Shown here piece after piece: positions 1 to 12,100 of a stretch of 64,000 bases of DNA; within the stretch, counting starts at the first letter, position 1; each line of letters opens with the position of its first letter. The notes beneath the pieces were generated by a model that did not search any database, was not told the origin of the DNA, and saw only the letters and a list, made by a program, of their open reading frames with translations. This stretch comes from Neopestalotiopsis rosae (Eukaryota; Ascomycota; Sordariomycetes; Amphisphaeriales; Sporocadaceae), in NCBI GenBank assembly GCA_023078685.1, contig JALGAS010000002.1, positions 4,464,001 to 4,528,000 of the forward strand. The letters are read 5' to 3'. Both the position numbers and the translations under genes were made by a program.

Positions 1-48
1 GCGCAGTGCCGGGCCTCTTTTTTGCCAACGAAACATCCTGACTAAACC

Positions 49-996
49 ATGTTCGAGGTCCCAGACGCAAAGCGGTCAGTCTTTTTGCGCCGATCCCGAG
101 TGGACTAATCAACAAAAAAACCTGTTGGCTGACTCGATCTTTTTGCTAGGGTCCGGAGGGAGGAGCTGTATGATGATGCTGGCAGCGATGGAGACGTACC
201 CTCGGATGCCGAGGTCAGTCTCGACGAGGATGCGGAAAAGGAGCTGCGCGGTCGACTGAACGCGCAGCTCTCTGGCCTGCTAGACTTTGATATCACTGCT
301 GCGCCCACAGAGCCCCAGGGGAAGGGATCAGGGCAGGACGGCGCTGCCGAGGATGGTGAAGAGGAACCTGATGAGCTCGCTTTCGAGTTCCGCCTTTTCC
401 GCGATGAGGCACCCAGCCACACTGTCGTGATTCAACAAAACGAGGACAAGCCCGGCGCTTTAGGTGCCGGTGGGTTCGTGGTGCCTAGAAAGCCCGACTC
501 GTGTTACATTGCCGCCGCGCCCGACGCCGCGGCATTAGCAAAGCTCAGACACTCTGCCGTCTCATCAGACTTCCTCCTCGCCGACGCGGGTCGGAGGCGG
601 TGGGGTCTGGAGAGGCCGTGGCGGGTACTGCGCATCAGCGTCAGCGGAAAGCCGCTGAAAGACGCGTGGTCGACGGCCGCCAAAGCAGATGATGACGATG
701 CAGATGCCAAGAAGAAGAGGCGGCCCGGCAAAAAGCGCAGAATCATGCTCCGGACGCGGGTCAAGGCTGAAAAAGAAAAGGCCGAGGCGGCGCGTAAGTT
801 CCTTGAGACTAAAGAGGAGCATCTCAAGGCCAAGAAGCAGCGGCTGAATCGGGAGAAGAAGCTCAAGCGCCGGGCCAAGGACAAGGAGAAGAAGGCCGCT
901 GCTGGGGCTACCGGTGGTGATGGTAGTTCCGTGGTCGGGCAAAGCGCTGACGTGGATATGGCGGATGGTGCCAGTGATGGCGGCTCGGCGGCATGA
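49..996 (+). CDS. DUF2011-like nuclear protein
   Basis: The model has two exons, 49-74 and 150-996, with a 75-nt intron (GTCAGT donor, TAG acceptor, CTGAC branch-like site), giving 290 aa. The short first exon encodes MFEVPDAKR and joins in frame to an acidic stretch. Next comes a core with FEFRLF and a GGFVVPRKPDSCYIAA block at about residues 135-150, which I associate from memory with the fungal DUF2011 family. The C-terminal third is strongly basic and probably a coiled coil, with KKKRRPGKKRR as a likely nuclear or nucleolar targeting signal, and the tail is acidic and Gly/Ser-rich. The molecular role is unknown; a nuclear or nucleolar location is inferred from composition. The ATG at 49 is chosen because the exon join is clean and the resulting N-terminus fits the family. 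Confidence 0.8.
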
Positions 997-2001
997 TCTC
1001 ACAGCCCCGTGTAACCTGCGATCGTCAGACCTAATCGCACTATGGGACTGGGAAAATTCAAGACGGCTCACTTGCAATCTCTCGAAATCATCCGCATTTC
1101 GAATAAATCTATTTTCAAAGCTCGTCAGGACATCATTCGCCGCGCTGCCAAGGAAAATATAATGACAGTCTACGAGGCATGTCAATATTATGGGCCGAGC
1201 TGGCTCATGTAGTACGTTCGATGCTATCATCAGGCTTGAGAATGTCTACCTCTTCAAGTGACTGTCGTTAGTAAGACGTCTGGCGTCAGTGACCAGTACT
1301 GGCACCCGAGCTGAAAGGGAGCAACCTTGAGGCCCTGCCAAAAGATTGCAAAGTCTCTATGAGGCATATGCTGAATTGGCCATGCGCTTGTTACACGATT
1401 GATATTAGGTGTAAGTTGCGTGATGTTCTTCTGGATTGGAGACATTCGTCCGTGATAGCCGCCGTTGACTGAACAGAATCAACATGAGGTGGATCCTACG
1501 GATAAACATTGACGGGCTCGCCTTGAAACACTGTAGCGGCAAGAACACCAAGTGGCAGAGTATCATACAATGAGGCGGAGAAACGCCCTGATGCGATATC
1601 AATTGAGCGTATCTGTAATTATGTAGATAATGACAATTTTATCAAACACTCTGCGTCGGTGAGTGGGGTAGAGGAAACAAGGTGGACTATTGCAAGAATG
1701 ATTATCTTCTCATCCACGACCATTGAAGACGGCCTTGCAAATCATTGAATAGTTCTAGATGGCAGAATACTGACGTTTTCGGGCCTGCCAGGCCAAGTGC
1801 TATCAGCAAAGCAGTAGACATACCTTCTCCGATACTTCGGTTCTCAGCGGACGCGCGACGGCTTACTTAAGCTGTACTGACATTGGCAGACAATGGATAT
1901 ATATATATACCTGCCCGTATTGAAATATACGTAACGCGAAATGCGTGGAAATTTTTCAAGTTGTTATAAATGATCAATTTCCTTTGCTCAAGGTAGAACA
2001 G
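997..2001. other. Intergenic region between convergent genes
   Basis: About 1 kb between two convergent gene ends. It is AT-rich towards the right and holds a short TA-dinucleotide run near 1906-1918. Only short unconvincing ORFs occur. It probably holds the 3' UTRs of both neighbours. Confidence 0.5.
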
Positions 2002-4853
2002 TCACGAGTCTGACCCGCTCCTCCTGCTGCCCCTAAATCTCAGTCCCGAGTGCTGTTCCTTCAGCACTTCGACGTCAACGCCCGTACGTGTGGCTCCTCT
2101 CAGTCTTTCTATTTCCCGAATCCTTCGCTCGGACTCTTGCCAGACTTCGTCTTCATCGAGACCACATTCGCTCAGTGCCTCCGCCCATATATCGTAGATT
2201 TCATATCTGTCGGCTTCTATGCAGGGCATCCGTATTTGACTGCTAGCTCCAGGATTGTAGATATCTGCGCCGGCAGAGATCAACATTACAATGAGTTTGA
2301 TACATCTTTGGTAATCTTGATCACTCAGATTACCTTCGTCTGACCTGTGGCCGTTCATGGTCTCCCCATCTGACTGTGAAGCCGAGGCCTGAGGGTTTGA
2401 AAATTTCTTTATGGCGCGTAGCGCATTGAAAAGAGATGTGTGTCCGACTCCATCGCGCAAATTCGGATCTCCCCCTGTTTCCAGATAAAGTGCCAGGAGA
2501 GTTTCATTCTTTGCCATATTTTTGTTGCCTGCCCAATAAAATGGCTTGAAGGTTGCACCATGTCTCCGGAACAAGCGAGCAAGCCAGGCTGCATCCTGAA
2601 ATTGCCCTTCAGAGCATATTTCTTCATAGAAATGGGTCCAGCAAAACTCGAATCTCGAACCCGGCTTTGGTGGATCGCAACACTCTTGAAGCAGAAGTAA
2701 TAATTCTTCCACACGATCGAATACTTGAGGAAACCTCACCCAAGTACACCAATGATTGAAATTCATCTCATTCATATCATCATCTATGAACTCTTTGTAT
2801 CCAGTCTCATGTAGAAGAAATCGGGCGATGGATGGGGCTTCTTCATTCAAAGAAACCTAAACACTTAATTAGCTCTGGCCAAACATATCGTCAGTCAACG
2901 AATCCCAACTTACAAAAAGCAAGTTGTAGCCCGCCGAGTCTCTATCTCGCAGACTGATTTCTCTCTGGTGTAGCATTTTCATGAAGCCTGTAAGATCATC
3001 GTTCCAAAATATGCTCCACACAGGCGAGTCGTCCGGTATCACCGAGAATACTTGAACGCGTGGGAGAATGTCGTAATACCCCATATTATCAGGTCCAGAA
3101 GAATATGCAAGAGAGATTCCGTGTAAGGAAAGCCGCTGATTCGGCGTAAATGTGATCTTTAGTTGGAAGTGCTTCGTATCCTGGTGGGACATGGTGCTGC
3201 TGAGGCGATAAGAGGTAATCTGAATGACTAGATTGCCTATCATGGTTTCGATGAAGTGACACGTGGAGAATAAAGGCACTATTCGTGATTTTGACTGAAT
3301 ATCTCTAATCGGATCCGACAGCATAATTGACGACCCATGGTGCGTGACTATCTCCTGTGAAGTTCCAATGGAATCCTTCGGTCTCGAGGTATTCGTGAGA
3401 GATTGAATTTCGACGTGTGTTTGGGTAGCCACGTGATCTTCGGATTGGAAAATATTGTGGTCATGACTCTGGTGAGAAACGAAATTCGCAGTCTGATCTA
3501 ACAGCTCGGATACCCGTCTAAAATCGTCCGAGAAAGGGGTTAATTGCCGTTTGAGCTCGTTCCTGAGGATCCAGCCGAGGCTACGAGGACTGTCTGCAGA
3601 TATCATTGTCTCAGAGATGTGTATCGAAAGTTTCTGGGCGATGCCATTCTCAACGCGATCGAAATTTTCTTGCAGCTGGGGTCTCATGATGGAATTCAGT
3701 TGATCCGACATTCGCTCACTCAACAGCAAAGCCTCGACGCAGTCCTGGTCGAAGTTGGGGGCTATTGTAAGAATTAGTGATCTGCTCTGGTCTCAAATTC
3801 AAGACGAGTCCTGGAATGCAAGATTTACATACCTGCTTTCGATGAAGGGGCCCAATAGTCTAAGAAAGCCCTTGTGTACGCAGCCGCCGTAGCAGCCGCA
3901 TACCGCTGCCACCGCTTCGACTTGTGGCTGTCGGCGTAATCGCATGCGCCTTTGATAACAATACAGGGGAAATTGTCCCATACGCCTGCGCTCTCCATTT
4001 CAAAGGCGATTGCGTCTGTTTCTTTTGCGATGTTGTCGCGCATCTCGGCAGATTTCATCACAGTATCTCCAGAGGCAATGAGGCCCAGATGCGCTGTGGG
4101 ACAATACTTCAGGGCCGGTTTAAGACGATGTCGTGTCAGCAGCGTACCCATACATTCGACGTCTTCGCAGGATCCTGAATCGCCGATGTGTCGATAGGCC
4201 GACTCGAAGAGTTTGTCGTGCTCAGCTCCTGGATATTGCGCAAACAGCTTGGGTTTCTTCTGGAGTCGTTCGAGATAGTGGACTGCCTTACGTTCTAATT
4301 CCTCGCGCACTCGAAGAACTTTCAGTTTAGCAAGTAGAGAGCGTATCTGGAGGTTTGGGCGACCCAGTACGTCGTAGAGTGTATCCTTGCGAATGAATCG
4401 AGTAGGAAATTGGCGACCCAAATCATATTGAACCACACCGTCGCTGATTATGACATCGCCGAGCACAATTTCTTTCTTTTCAGGCGTATAAGGTGCGACA
4501 CCGCAGATACCCACAACAAGGGCGAGCTCGATATTTCGGAACGAGGATCGGCACTGTGCTGCTGCAGCTGCAGAGTGCACTTTGCCCATGGCTGCCAAAT
4601 GCACCAGCACAACGTTGTGTCTTGCGATGCGGCCAAATGTATAGGCGTTCACATCGCCAGCAGCCTTGCTGGGGAGAGAATCTTGGTAGTCATCCCAGTG
4701 TTCGTCAAAAACAGCATCGACGGCGTCGGCCTCGAGCGGGAGAGCGCAGAACAAGGCAACGTGAAAATCGCCGGGTCTCGGGCGTTGCGGCTGCTGCTTG
4801 CTAGATTTGCTGGCCGCGTCGTCGGCAGATGGTGATGTCGTCGAGGTAGCCAT
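2002..4853 (-). CDS. Nucleoside phosphorylase-like / ankyrin-type protein (PNP-ANK)
   Basis: Three exons on the minus strand, 4853-3833, 3761-2914 and 2856-2002, with introns of 71 and 57 nt (GTATGT and GTAAGT donors) that keep frame exactly; 907 aa. Residues about 27-335 form a PNP_UDP_1 nucleoside phosphorylase-like domain with GICGVAP, GDVIISDG, GLIASGDTVMKSA and the FEMESAGVWD block used for nucleoside binding in this superfamily. The middle is predicted coiled-coil or helical and lacks any P-loop, NACHT or NB-ARC motif. The last 300 residues hold degenerate ankyrin-like repeats (for example TLLALYLETGGDPNLRDGVGHT). In fungi, PNP domains are common N-terminal domains of NLR-like and ankyrin proteins linked to incompatibility and immunity-like responses. 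Here the NTPase is absent. A role in nucleoside sensing or cleavage is inference. Confidence 0.82.
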
Positions 4854-5800
4854 TATTCAGGGACCGCCAGTGGCAAAGATGTGCGACGAGGCATGGACCG
4901 GTCCCCTTGATCCCGTTGTAGAACTATAGCTGGCGACGGAGTTCTGCAGTTTTTGGAGCCATGTTTCTAGTTGATCCAGATATTCAGAGGTTCTTCTGGT
5001 ACAACCTCTCACAGATTGCGGGTACCAGGATTTACTCAGAATGTCAGATTTCAAGAAGAAAGATGACAAGGAATGAGATTCTCGAATAGAGGAAGCGGCT
5101 GAAGATAAGAGGGGTAAGTGTAAAAAGTAAGCCTCCTCAGTCGGCGATTGCCTGCGCCCCCTGGCAAGGCTCTGTCTGCATATTGGCTGACGCCCAACAT
5201 GCATACGCCCGGCTTCTATGGCGACAAGACCTACTAGTGATTGGGCATCCTTTCGGGAATCTGAACGTCGATTTCGCGAAGACTGCACTCCAGCGAGAAC
5301 AAAACAAGTATATTCAAAAGGATTGGTTTTGGCATTCGTTGTGAGGTGCATGTGGTAAATTGATTATAGTGTCACGAAGGTAAAAAGGCCGACACACTAT
5401 ACAATAATCATATATCACGAAAGTATAACGGGAACAAGCTCATTTGTAGTAAAGTATAAATTTATCGTATGTCATGTATCAGCGTACAGGCATAACTGCG
5501 TAAAAATTAGAAAGACAAAACACGTGAGCATTAAGCTCCAAGCTGTGTACTGCCAATCCTCCACTTGGGTATATACAATACTTGCGACTCTGCCCGCACA
5601 CCCCTTGTTGGAAATCAGGGATCCTGTGCGAACATTTCACAAACCCCTTGGACTTGGAAAATGAACTTTTAAAAGCCTTAACGCCTAGCGACAATATCAC
5701 CAAGCACGTGTATAGTATCCAGCTCCACCCGAAACACCCTCAAACCAAAAAAATCAGAGACAATATTAAAAAGCAAGTGCCCCAAAGTGTATGTCCAAAA
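4854..5800. other. Intergenic region: PNP-ANK promoter and farA 3' side
   Basis: It contains the upstream region of the PNP-ANK gene and the 3' side of the farA-like gene, both on the minus strand. A 164-codon minus ORF (4857-5351) lies directly upstream of the PNP-ANK start but shows no domain and has biased composition; I treat it as leader or chance ORF. No RNA gene seen. Confidence 0.4.
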
Positions 5801-8800
5801 TCAAGAAACGAAAATATCCCCCGAACCATTTCCGGTATCGACCAACATGTTCATGAAGCTGTCGCTGTTGTCCACCATGTTGTTGGTCACCGGAAGTGCC
5901 ACATTGCCTGTAGAAAGGCCGGCATTGGTATTATTCTTCTTTCCCGCTCCCTCGGCGGGGAACTGCAGCCACTGGTCAAAGTCGATATTCGTGCCAGTTA
6001 AGGCGTTCCAATCAAACTCGTCCTGGTGGTTGGCGTTGAAGTCGAGGTCTAGCTCCATGGGCGCGGGGGCCCCGGCGTCGCTCGAGTCGCTCGCGGTGGG
6101 CGTGGCGTCCTCCTTCTCCGTCGGCGGCGGCGTGTTGCCCGTCGCAATGTGCATCGGCTCGACAAACGAGGCCTTGGGGTGGGCCCGGTCGATCTCGGGT
6201 TGCGTCATGTACGGTAGGTTCTCGGGTGGCGGAGTGGCCATCTTTTCCGGGGCGACAAACGACGGCGCGGAAAAGCTGTTGTGGTGGGTGGGCTTCTCAA
6301 ACTCCGTGTTCATCCGGGCTGCGTTGTGGGAAGCCTGAATATCAATGGCCGCCTTGCGGAGGGCAGCGTCCAGGAAGGCGACGGCGTAGTCGGCAGCCGA
6401 GTAAATGTCACGTAATTTCTCCATGACCTTCATGCATTGCCTGAATCCGCGCACCGCCTTATCGCGAGCCTGGATGAGGGGATTCTTCATCTCGAGGAGG
6501 TGAATGATCATTGCGGGGAGAATGACCGTGACACCCGTTGTCGGTAAGTATCTTTCCAGACGCAGCTGGTGCATTTCAGCAGCCATGCGTGTGATCTGGG
6601 ATGCGGCATCTCGGACCTTCATGCGCGACATTTCTTGAGCCTGTCGTGATGTAGTCGGAGCGTGCATCGGCGAAGCGTGGAGGAACTGAGGCCGGTGAAG
6701 AGCCGAAATGGTCGTGTAGTAAACCATGTGTAGAAGGTTTCGTTGCACGGCGATCGTCCTGTAACCGTCCTTGACATCCATGGGGGTGAGTGCGCGATAC
6801 TGGCAGCAGGCAGGCAGTTGCTCGACCCAGGCCATGAGGGAAATGTCACAATCGGTGACATTCTCCATGTTGTTGATTTGCTTCTTGGGGTGAAGCATCA
6901 TAGTGCTGTTGGTCGTGTTCTCTGCTCGCTCAGAATCCCTCACAAGCACAGAGTACTGTGCCTTGAGCATCTGGCTGATGCAGAGACATAGCTTGGCCTT
7001 GGCCACGCACATGGAGGCGAGTTGCTGCTGCATCAAGACGTCCCGGACAAGCGTGCAGTCGTGGTTGATGACTTGCACGTCGTCGGCTAGTGGTCCGATC
7101 TCAAAATCCCCTTCCTCCAACATTGGAACATCAAAGTCCTCATCCTTTATCCTGGTCGGTCTCCTCATGCCAAGCGCAATTAAGCGATCACGCATGAAGC
7201 AGGACCACCATATCCTCTTCCAGAGCTTTTGTTTCCTCGGAGACATGCTCGTGTTTGCGGGGTTGCGGTGTAGGCCAATGGTGTGAGCCAGCGATATAGC
7301 CACTCCCATCCAATGCCATGTATCCTTTTGGTCATCTGGCGTCTCATACCAATATGTCATGAGCAATAATGATTGGACCAGGATGAGACGATCGCTCTCA
7401 TAATCGAAATCGTACAAAAGCTGTTACTGTTAGTATAGCCCAAAATATGAGTCACTGGCATTGTATCTTACCCTGGTCTTTTGAAAGTAGGCCTTGCGGG
7501 CAGCTTTCCTGTTGGCATATCCTGCCTCCTTGAGGACTTTCACATCCACATAGGCAGTACCGGCAAACATGACGGCATGATACAAGAACAAGCTAATCTG
7601 CCCGCACAGGCCGTCCACAGAGTTGATGGCGCTCAAGAAGTCATGCAACTCGAGCAGCGGCATGTATGGGTGGACATACTCGACGTAAGCCCGGAGGAGA
7701 GCGTTCTGCAGCGGTAGACTGGGGAGCGTCAAGGCTCCCTTCATGTGCAGGTAGCTCACATCCTCGCTGGCGATCTTGGCCGGCAGTGGGCGAATAAAGG
7801 CAGGAAGCTGAGATGAGGCATCGGGATCCTCTAGCGAACTGAGAAACTGAGCAGTCTTGGCCTGGCCAAAAGCAGCGGCGCCGTCCTGGTTGGTATTGGC
7901 GAGATTAGGCCAAATGTTTGGATATCTGGATCCATTGTTGCTGGCCTGTAATTGGGCCAGCATCAATGGGTCCGGTTGTATGTTTGCTGCTGACTGCTGC
8001 TGATCTGTAGCACGTGAGGTAAAGAAAACCCCGTGGTCAGCGTCCAAGCTTCTTCAATCATAGTGATGGAGCACACAAAAAATGATAATCATAATTATTT
8101 TTTGTTGACAGCTCATACATGAATGAGACTTTTGACATGTGAAAGGGAACGTGGGGCAAAACTAGGTAAGGTTTAAGGGGGTGGGCGGAATTCTGGGGGA
8201 GAAGCTTACAGATGAGGTGCGGAACGTGACCATCCAAACCGGCAGCGTCTAATAGGTTGTTAGATTGGCTGGGCTGGACATTAACCGCATTCGTCGCGTC
8301 ATCGCCGGCGGTCGTCGCAATGGAAATCTCGCTCGGCCGGCGCAGATCAGTGGCCGGGCTGATGTTGACGGGGTTGCTGGCAATGTGCTGCTGCGTCTTG
8401 TGGTGTACCTCGGCTTTGCTGTGGGCATGGGTGCGAGCACCAGAGTTGGGGTCGAAGAGGTTCTTCCTGCAAGCAATTCAAAACCGGGTTAGGCGAAACA
8501 GGTCTCATAATGTGGGCAATTTTTTGGAGAAGGTGTCCAATGAAGTGAATTTGGGGTAGTAATTAGAGGAAACAGCCAAAGAAAACATCTCCCACTTGGA
8601 ATGACGCAACAAGCTTCTTTTTGAGTGAGGGGGAAATAATAGTAAGAAAGATGCCGTTTTTATGACCCGGGAGTAGACTCTTGTGCCTGTGTAACGGGTT
8701 CGCGCAGGAGGCGACCATTAAACGTAGCAAGCAAAAAGGTAAAACAGCCGGGTCTCAGGGAACACAGCATCCTCTGCTAAAAATGGCAACCCCATGCAAA

Positions 8801-9187
8801 AGAAGCATATAAACGATATAGTCGTGTGATCGTGTGAGCAAATAAAATAAGCCAGTAAACAACTTACTTTCGTCGGCGGCTCTCCTGGACTACGCATTCG
8901 ACGTTATCCCACCGGCAGTTGCCGCACGGAGCGCCTTCCACCACATCGCAGCGCACCTTGCGGGCCCGACACGAGACGCAGGCGCGGGCAGCTCTTCGCT
9001 TGGTGATCTTGGGCGCGCCATTGTGATCCGATTCCGATGCCGTTCGCTTCTTGGGGTTTGCATTGGCACCGCTCTTGTCCTCTGGGTTTGCTGCGGGCAC
9101 CGTGGTTGTGGTGTCAGCCGCCGCGATCGCTGATTCGTCGTTGCTGGCCGGCTCGGGCGAGCGGACGTCGGGGTTTTCTTGCGACAT
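5801..9187 (-). CDS. farA: Zn(II)2Cys6 transcription factor, FarA / cutinase transcription factor 1-alpha type
   Basis: Four exons on the minus strand, 9187-8868, 8466-8210, 8004-7472 and 7420-5801, with introns of 401, 205 and 51 nt; 909 aa. The binuclear cluster has Cys70, 73, 80, 88, 91 and 98 in the sequence CVSCRARKVRC and CGNCRWDNVEC, followed by ESRRRKKNLFD, where the first intron splits a Lys codon. This cluster plus the central fungal_trans region (YVHPYMPLLELHDF, then ISLAHTIGLHRNP and RIWWSCFMRDRLIALGMRRP) matches the FarA/CTF1-alpha family. Those proteins bind CCTCGG-type elements and activate beta-oxidation, peroxisome and cutinase/lipase genes in response to fatty acids. The C-terminal 180 residues are acidic and Gly/Asn-rich, a plausible activation region. 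The 401-nt first intron is long for this window. Family assignment is firm; orthology to FarA rather than FarB is inferred from the cluster sequence and length. Confidence 0.9.
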
Positions 9188-12100
9188 TATGTGTATTGTG
9201 TGTGTATGTATAAGTGAAGACCGGGAAACGAGACAAGGATTGCTCTTTGCTCGTCAATAAATCCCAATAGATAAGACCGCGGAATTAAACAAGGGAGGCG
9301 AAAAATAATGTGTGCCTCTCAAGTTGTCAATTGGGAATGGTATCTTTCGCCCTCGTTGGTCCCAAGGTTGTTTTTGTCGTCGTTGATGTAAATCGAGCAC
9401 AAAAAGTAATAATATAGTTAGCTGGGTGGCAGCTATTGCGTCAAGCGTATCCGTTCACGCTATAAATCGCTGATGGCCAACGGCGATGACTCGGCCGCTG
9501 CTGCTGGAAACTCTCTGCCTTAGTCGAGGACTGGTAAACTTCTTTTGACACCCGCACATTTGAGATTTGAATATCGAACTCGAGCATTGAATGTATTCCT
9601 GGGGTTCGCAGTAGTTCGTCAAGCTGGTCGTCGTCGTCAAAAGAAGAAGAAAAAAAGGATGAAAGGAAACCCGGACGAACAGTCCGGTAAGCGGGTGGGT
9701 GGGGGACTAGGGACTACTAATATATTTCATGGAGATGATCACCCACGCGATCAGATCGTGTCTGTACTGTCCTGTCTGTCTTTCTGGTTCGTGGTACACT
9801 ATCCCGTACCTAGAATACATACATACTATTTGGACAAGCATTCAAGGGGTGTGTCTGCAGTGCCTGTCTTCGGCTTGGCTCCATGACTGCCCAATGAAGG
9901 GGGACGGAGAGAGGAGTGTGCGTCTACATAGAACAGTTTTAATTCTGCTACCTTCCTGCCAACCTAGTCGTATTGTGATACTGCTACTATTGTACGCTAC
10001 CACTACGAAACTGGAATGCGTGTCCCCATATCTTTTTCACATCGCGTGCCCACTTGGTCGCCTTGGCAGCCCCAGGAAAAACAGTTATCAGACAGGGGCT
10101 GTGTGGGCGAGAGTAAGAGAAAGAGAAAATCGACCGGCGGCGACCTTGCTTGATCTCTCCTGCAGGACGCACGCCTTGCTGCTTTGTATCTGCTATCTGG
10201 TATCTGCGTGTCTCTCTCTCACATGCTTGCCATGCTTCACTCATGGTCATCTGACTCTGTGATGACACTCTCGTGTTCTGCGCCCGCGTAGGACAGCCGA
10301 TGGAAGCCATTTCTAGAAGTATCGTTTATTCATTTTTTCATTCAGCTTTCCTGTGGCTGAATCGGGGGACCAAAAAGCTTGAGCTCCACCGTTAGGTAAA
10401 ATGCCAGGTCAGCAGCCTCCATAGGAAAATTGAGAGGCCTGGCAAGCCTTGGGGGGTCCCACGGATCTCTTGCCCTTTTGCACCAGCCTGTGATGGCGGC
10501 GACCCCAGGAAAGGTTCAGACGGCTCCGCCTCTCCAATGGAACGAAGCGGCCAGGCTCCACTGGAGGGGGATTTGCGGAGGGGCCAATCAGTGCTTAGGG
10601 TGCTAAAGGGACGCTGCTTCTCAGCCAAATGCCAGATGCTTGCGAGTAAACAGCGCTGAATGATAGGGCCACTTCGTGAAGGTCCCGGCGGAGCACCGTT
10701 TAGTTCTTAGTAGAAGAAGCAGCGTCGTCAAATCTCAACAAGGCTAGACGGACCTGCCTCTAGGACTGTTCCGTAGAATTATCTACATCCGATTGATACG
10801 AAAATGTCTATGATTTCGAGGTACCCTCTCTGTTTTGTAGCAAGGCTGCTTTTAGGGAAGCCCTCACCTTTCACTGGACGTTCTGGGTCATGACATTATC
10901 CTACACGACACTAGCGCCAGGCGCGCAGGGAAGGCACTGGGAAGCGGCATTGTTCCAGCGTGTCGGCTATTTTCCGAAGCCCGAAACACGACAAACTTGC
11001 GATTTTCTGTAGGGCGAGAGAGCAGCGAGGGCGAGCTTTCAGTGCTTTCAGCGTCAAAGAAGTCTCCATTCAATGTCAATGCAGTTGATGTCACTTTTTG
11101 TTATCAATGGGGACCGTCTTTTGCAGATCTCTCTCTGCTTTACCGTCTGTCCAATCCGAGACTTCCGTTCCCTTTCTCCCCGTTCCTTCTTTTCCTATTC
11201 TCCTGCTGCATTCGACGCATTGGTAATTAATCTGTACTTGCTTGCATCTTGGCCCTGGGGGGAGCATAAACGCCGCTTCAGTCTCCGTTATTCTCCGCTT
11301 CTAGGCGAAGGGTACGAGGTGCCGAGGCATGGAACCTCACGTATGTACAAAGTAAGTGATTCAGATTCCACACAACTTTTTTTTTCGCGGTGAGTGAGAT
11401 TGGAATTGGTTCCGGGGGCGCACGCTTTCAAGGTGAGTGCTTGAGCTATCATCGTTTCCGGCAATCGTCCGCGGAATCGACCAGGGGTTTCTATTTTACA
11501 GAGTACCAGTTCACATACCGCCTTTGGGGGCTTTTCACTTTGACCACAGGTAAGGAGTCAAAAAGAAAAAACAAGACTAGAAGCCTAGAGAAGAGAAGAG
11601 CCCTTCCGCAATTCCGAGACCGTCCTGGACCGTTCCCTTGCCCAGAAACAGCGCGAACGCGAGGCTGGCCGCCTCTGGAACCCTGGGGGCCAGGGCCCGC
11701 TAAGCACGGCGGCGAAAATCGGGTCACGCACACCACGGGACAGCGGATTAATTGGATGGCTCTGTTCGTGAACGGAGGCGTGCCCAACACCTAAAAAAGA
11801 GCCACCATGGAAAGCTACCTTGTACAGACCATGTGGACCTTTGCTCCTATGAGGTGTCAAACATTTGCAATGGCTTGGTCTAATGGATACCGTCAGGAAC
11901 CGACTTGCAACACACGCAGGTAGTGTATGTAGTGTTGCAACATGGAGAATGTATGCATGATTGAAAGTCCACGGTACAACAAATACCCGTCGGTGTCGAA
12001 TACCTACTGCACTACACACACTAGATTGCTAACTGTATGGATTCCTCCGTTTGTAAATACACAATGCATCTTTTTGCGGGGAGATCCGCTTACGAGCTCT

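Noticed and set aside
4857..5351. 164-codon minus ORF directly upstream of the PNP-ankyrin start
   Set aside because: No domain, unusual composition, and it ends 4 nt before the real ATG; probably leader sequence or chance.
11327..11332. CCGAGG as a possible FarA autoregulatory site
   Set aside because: A 6-bp match is expected by chance in several kilobases and lies more than 2 kb from the farA start.
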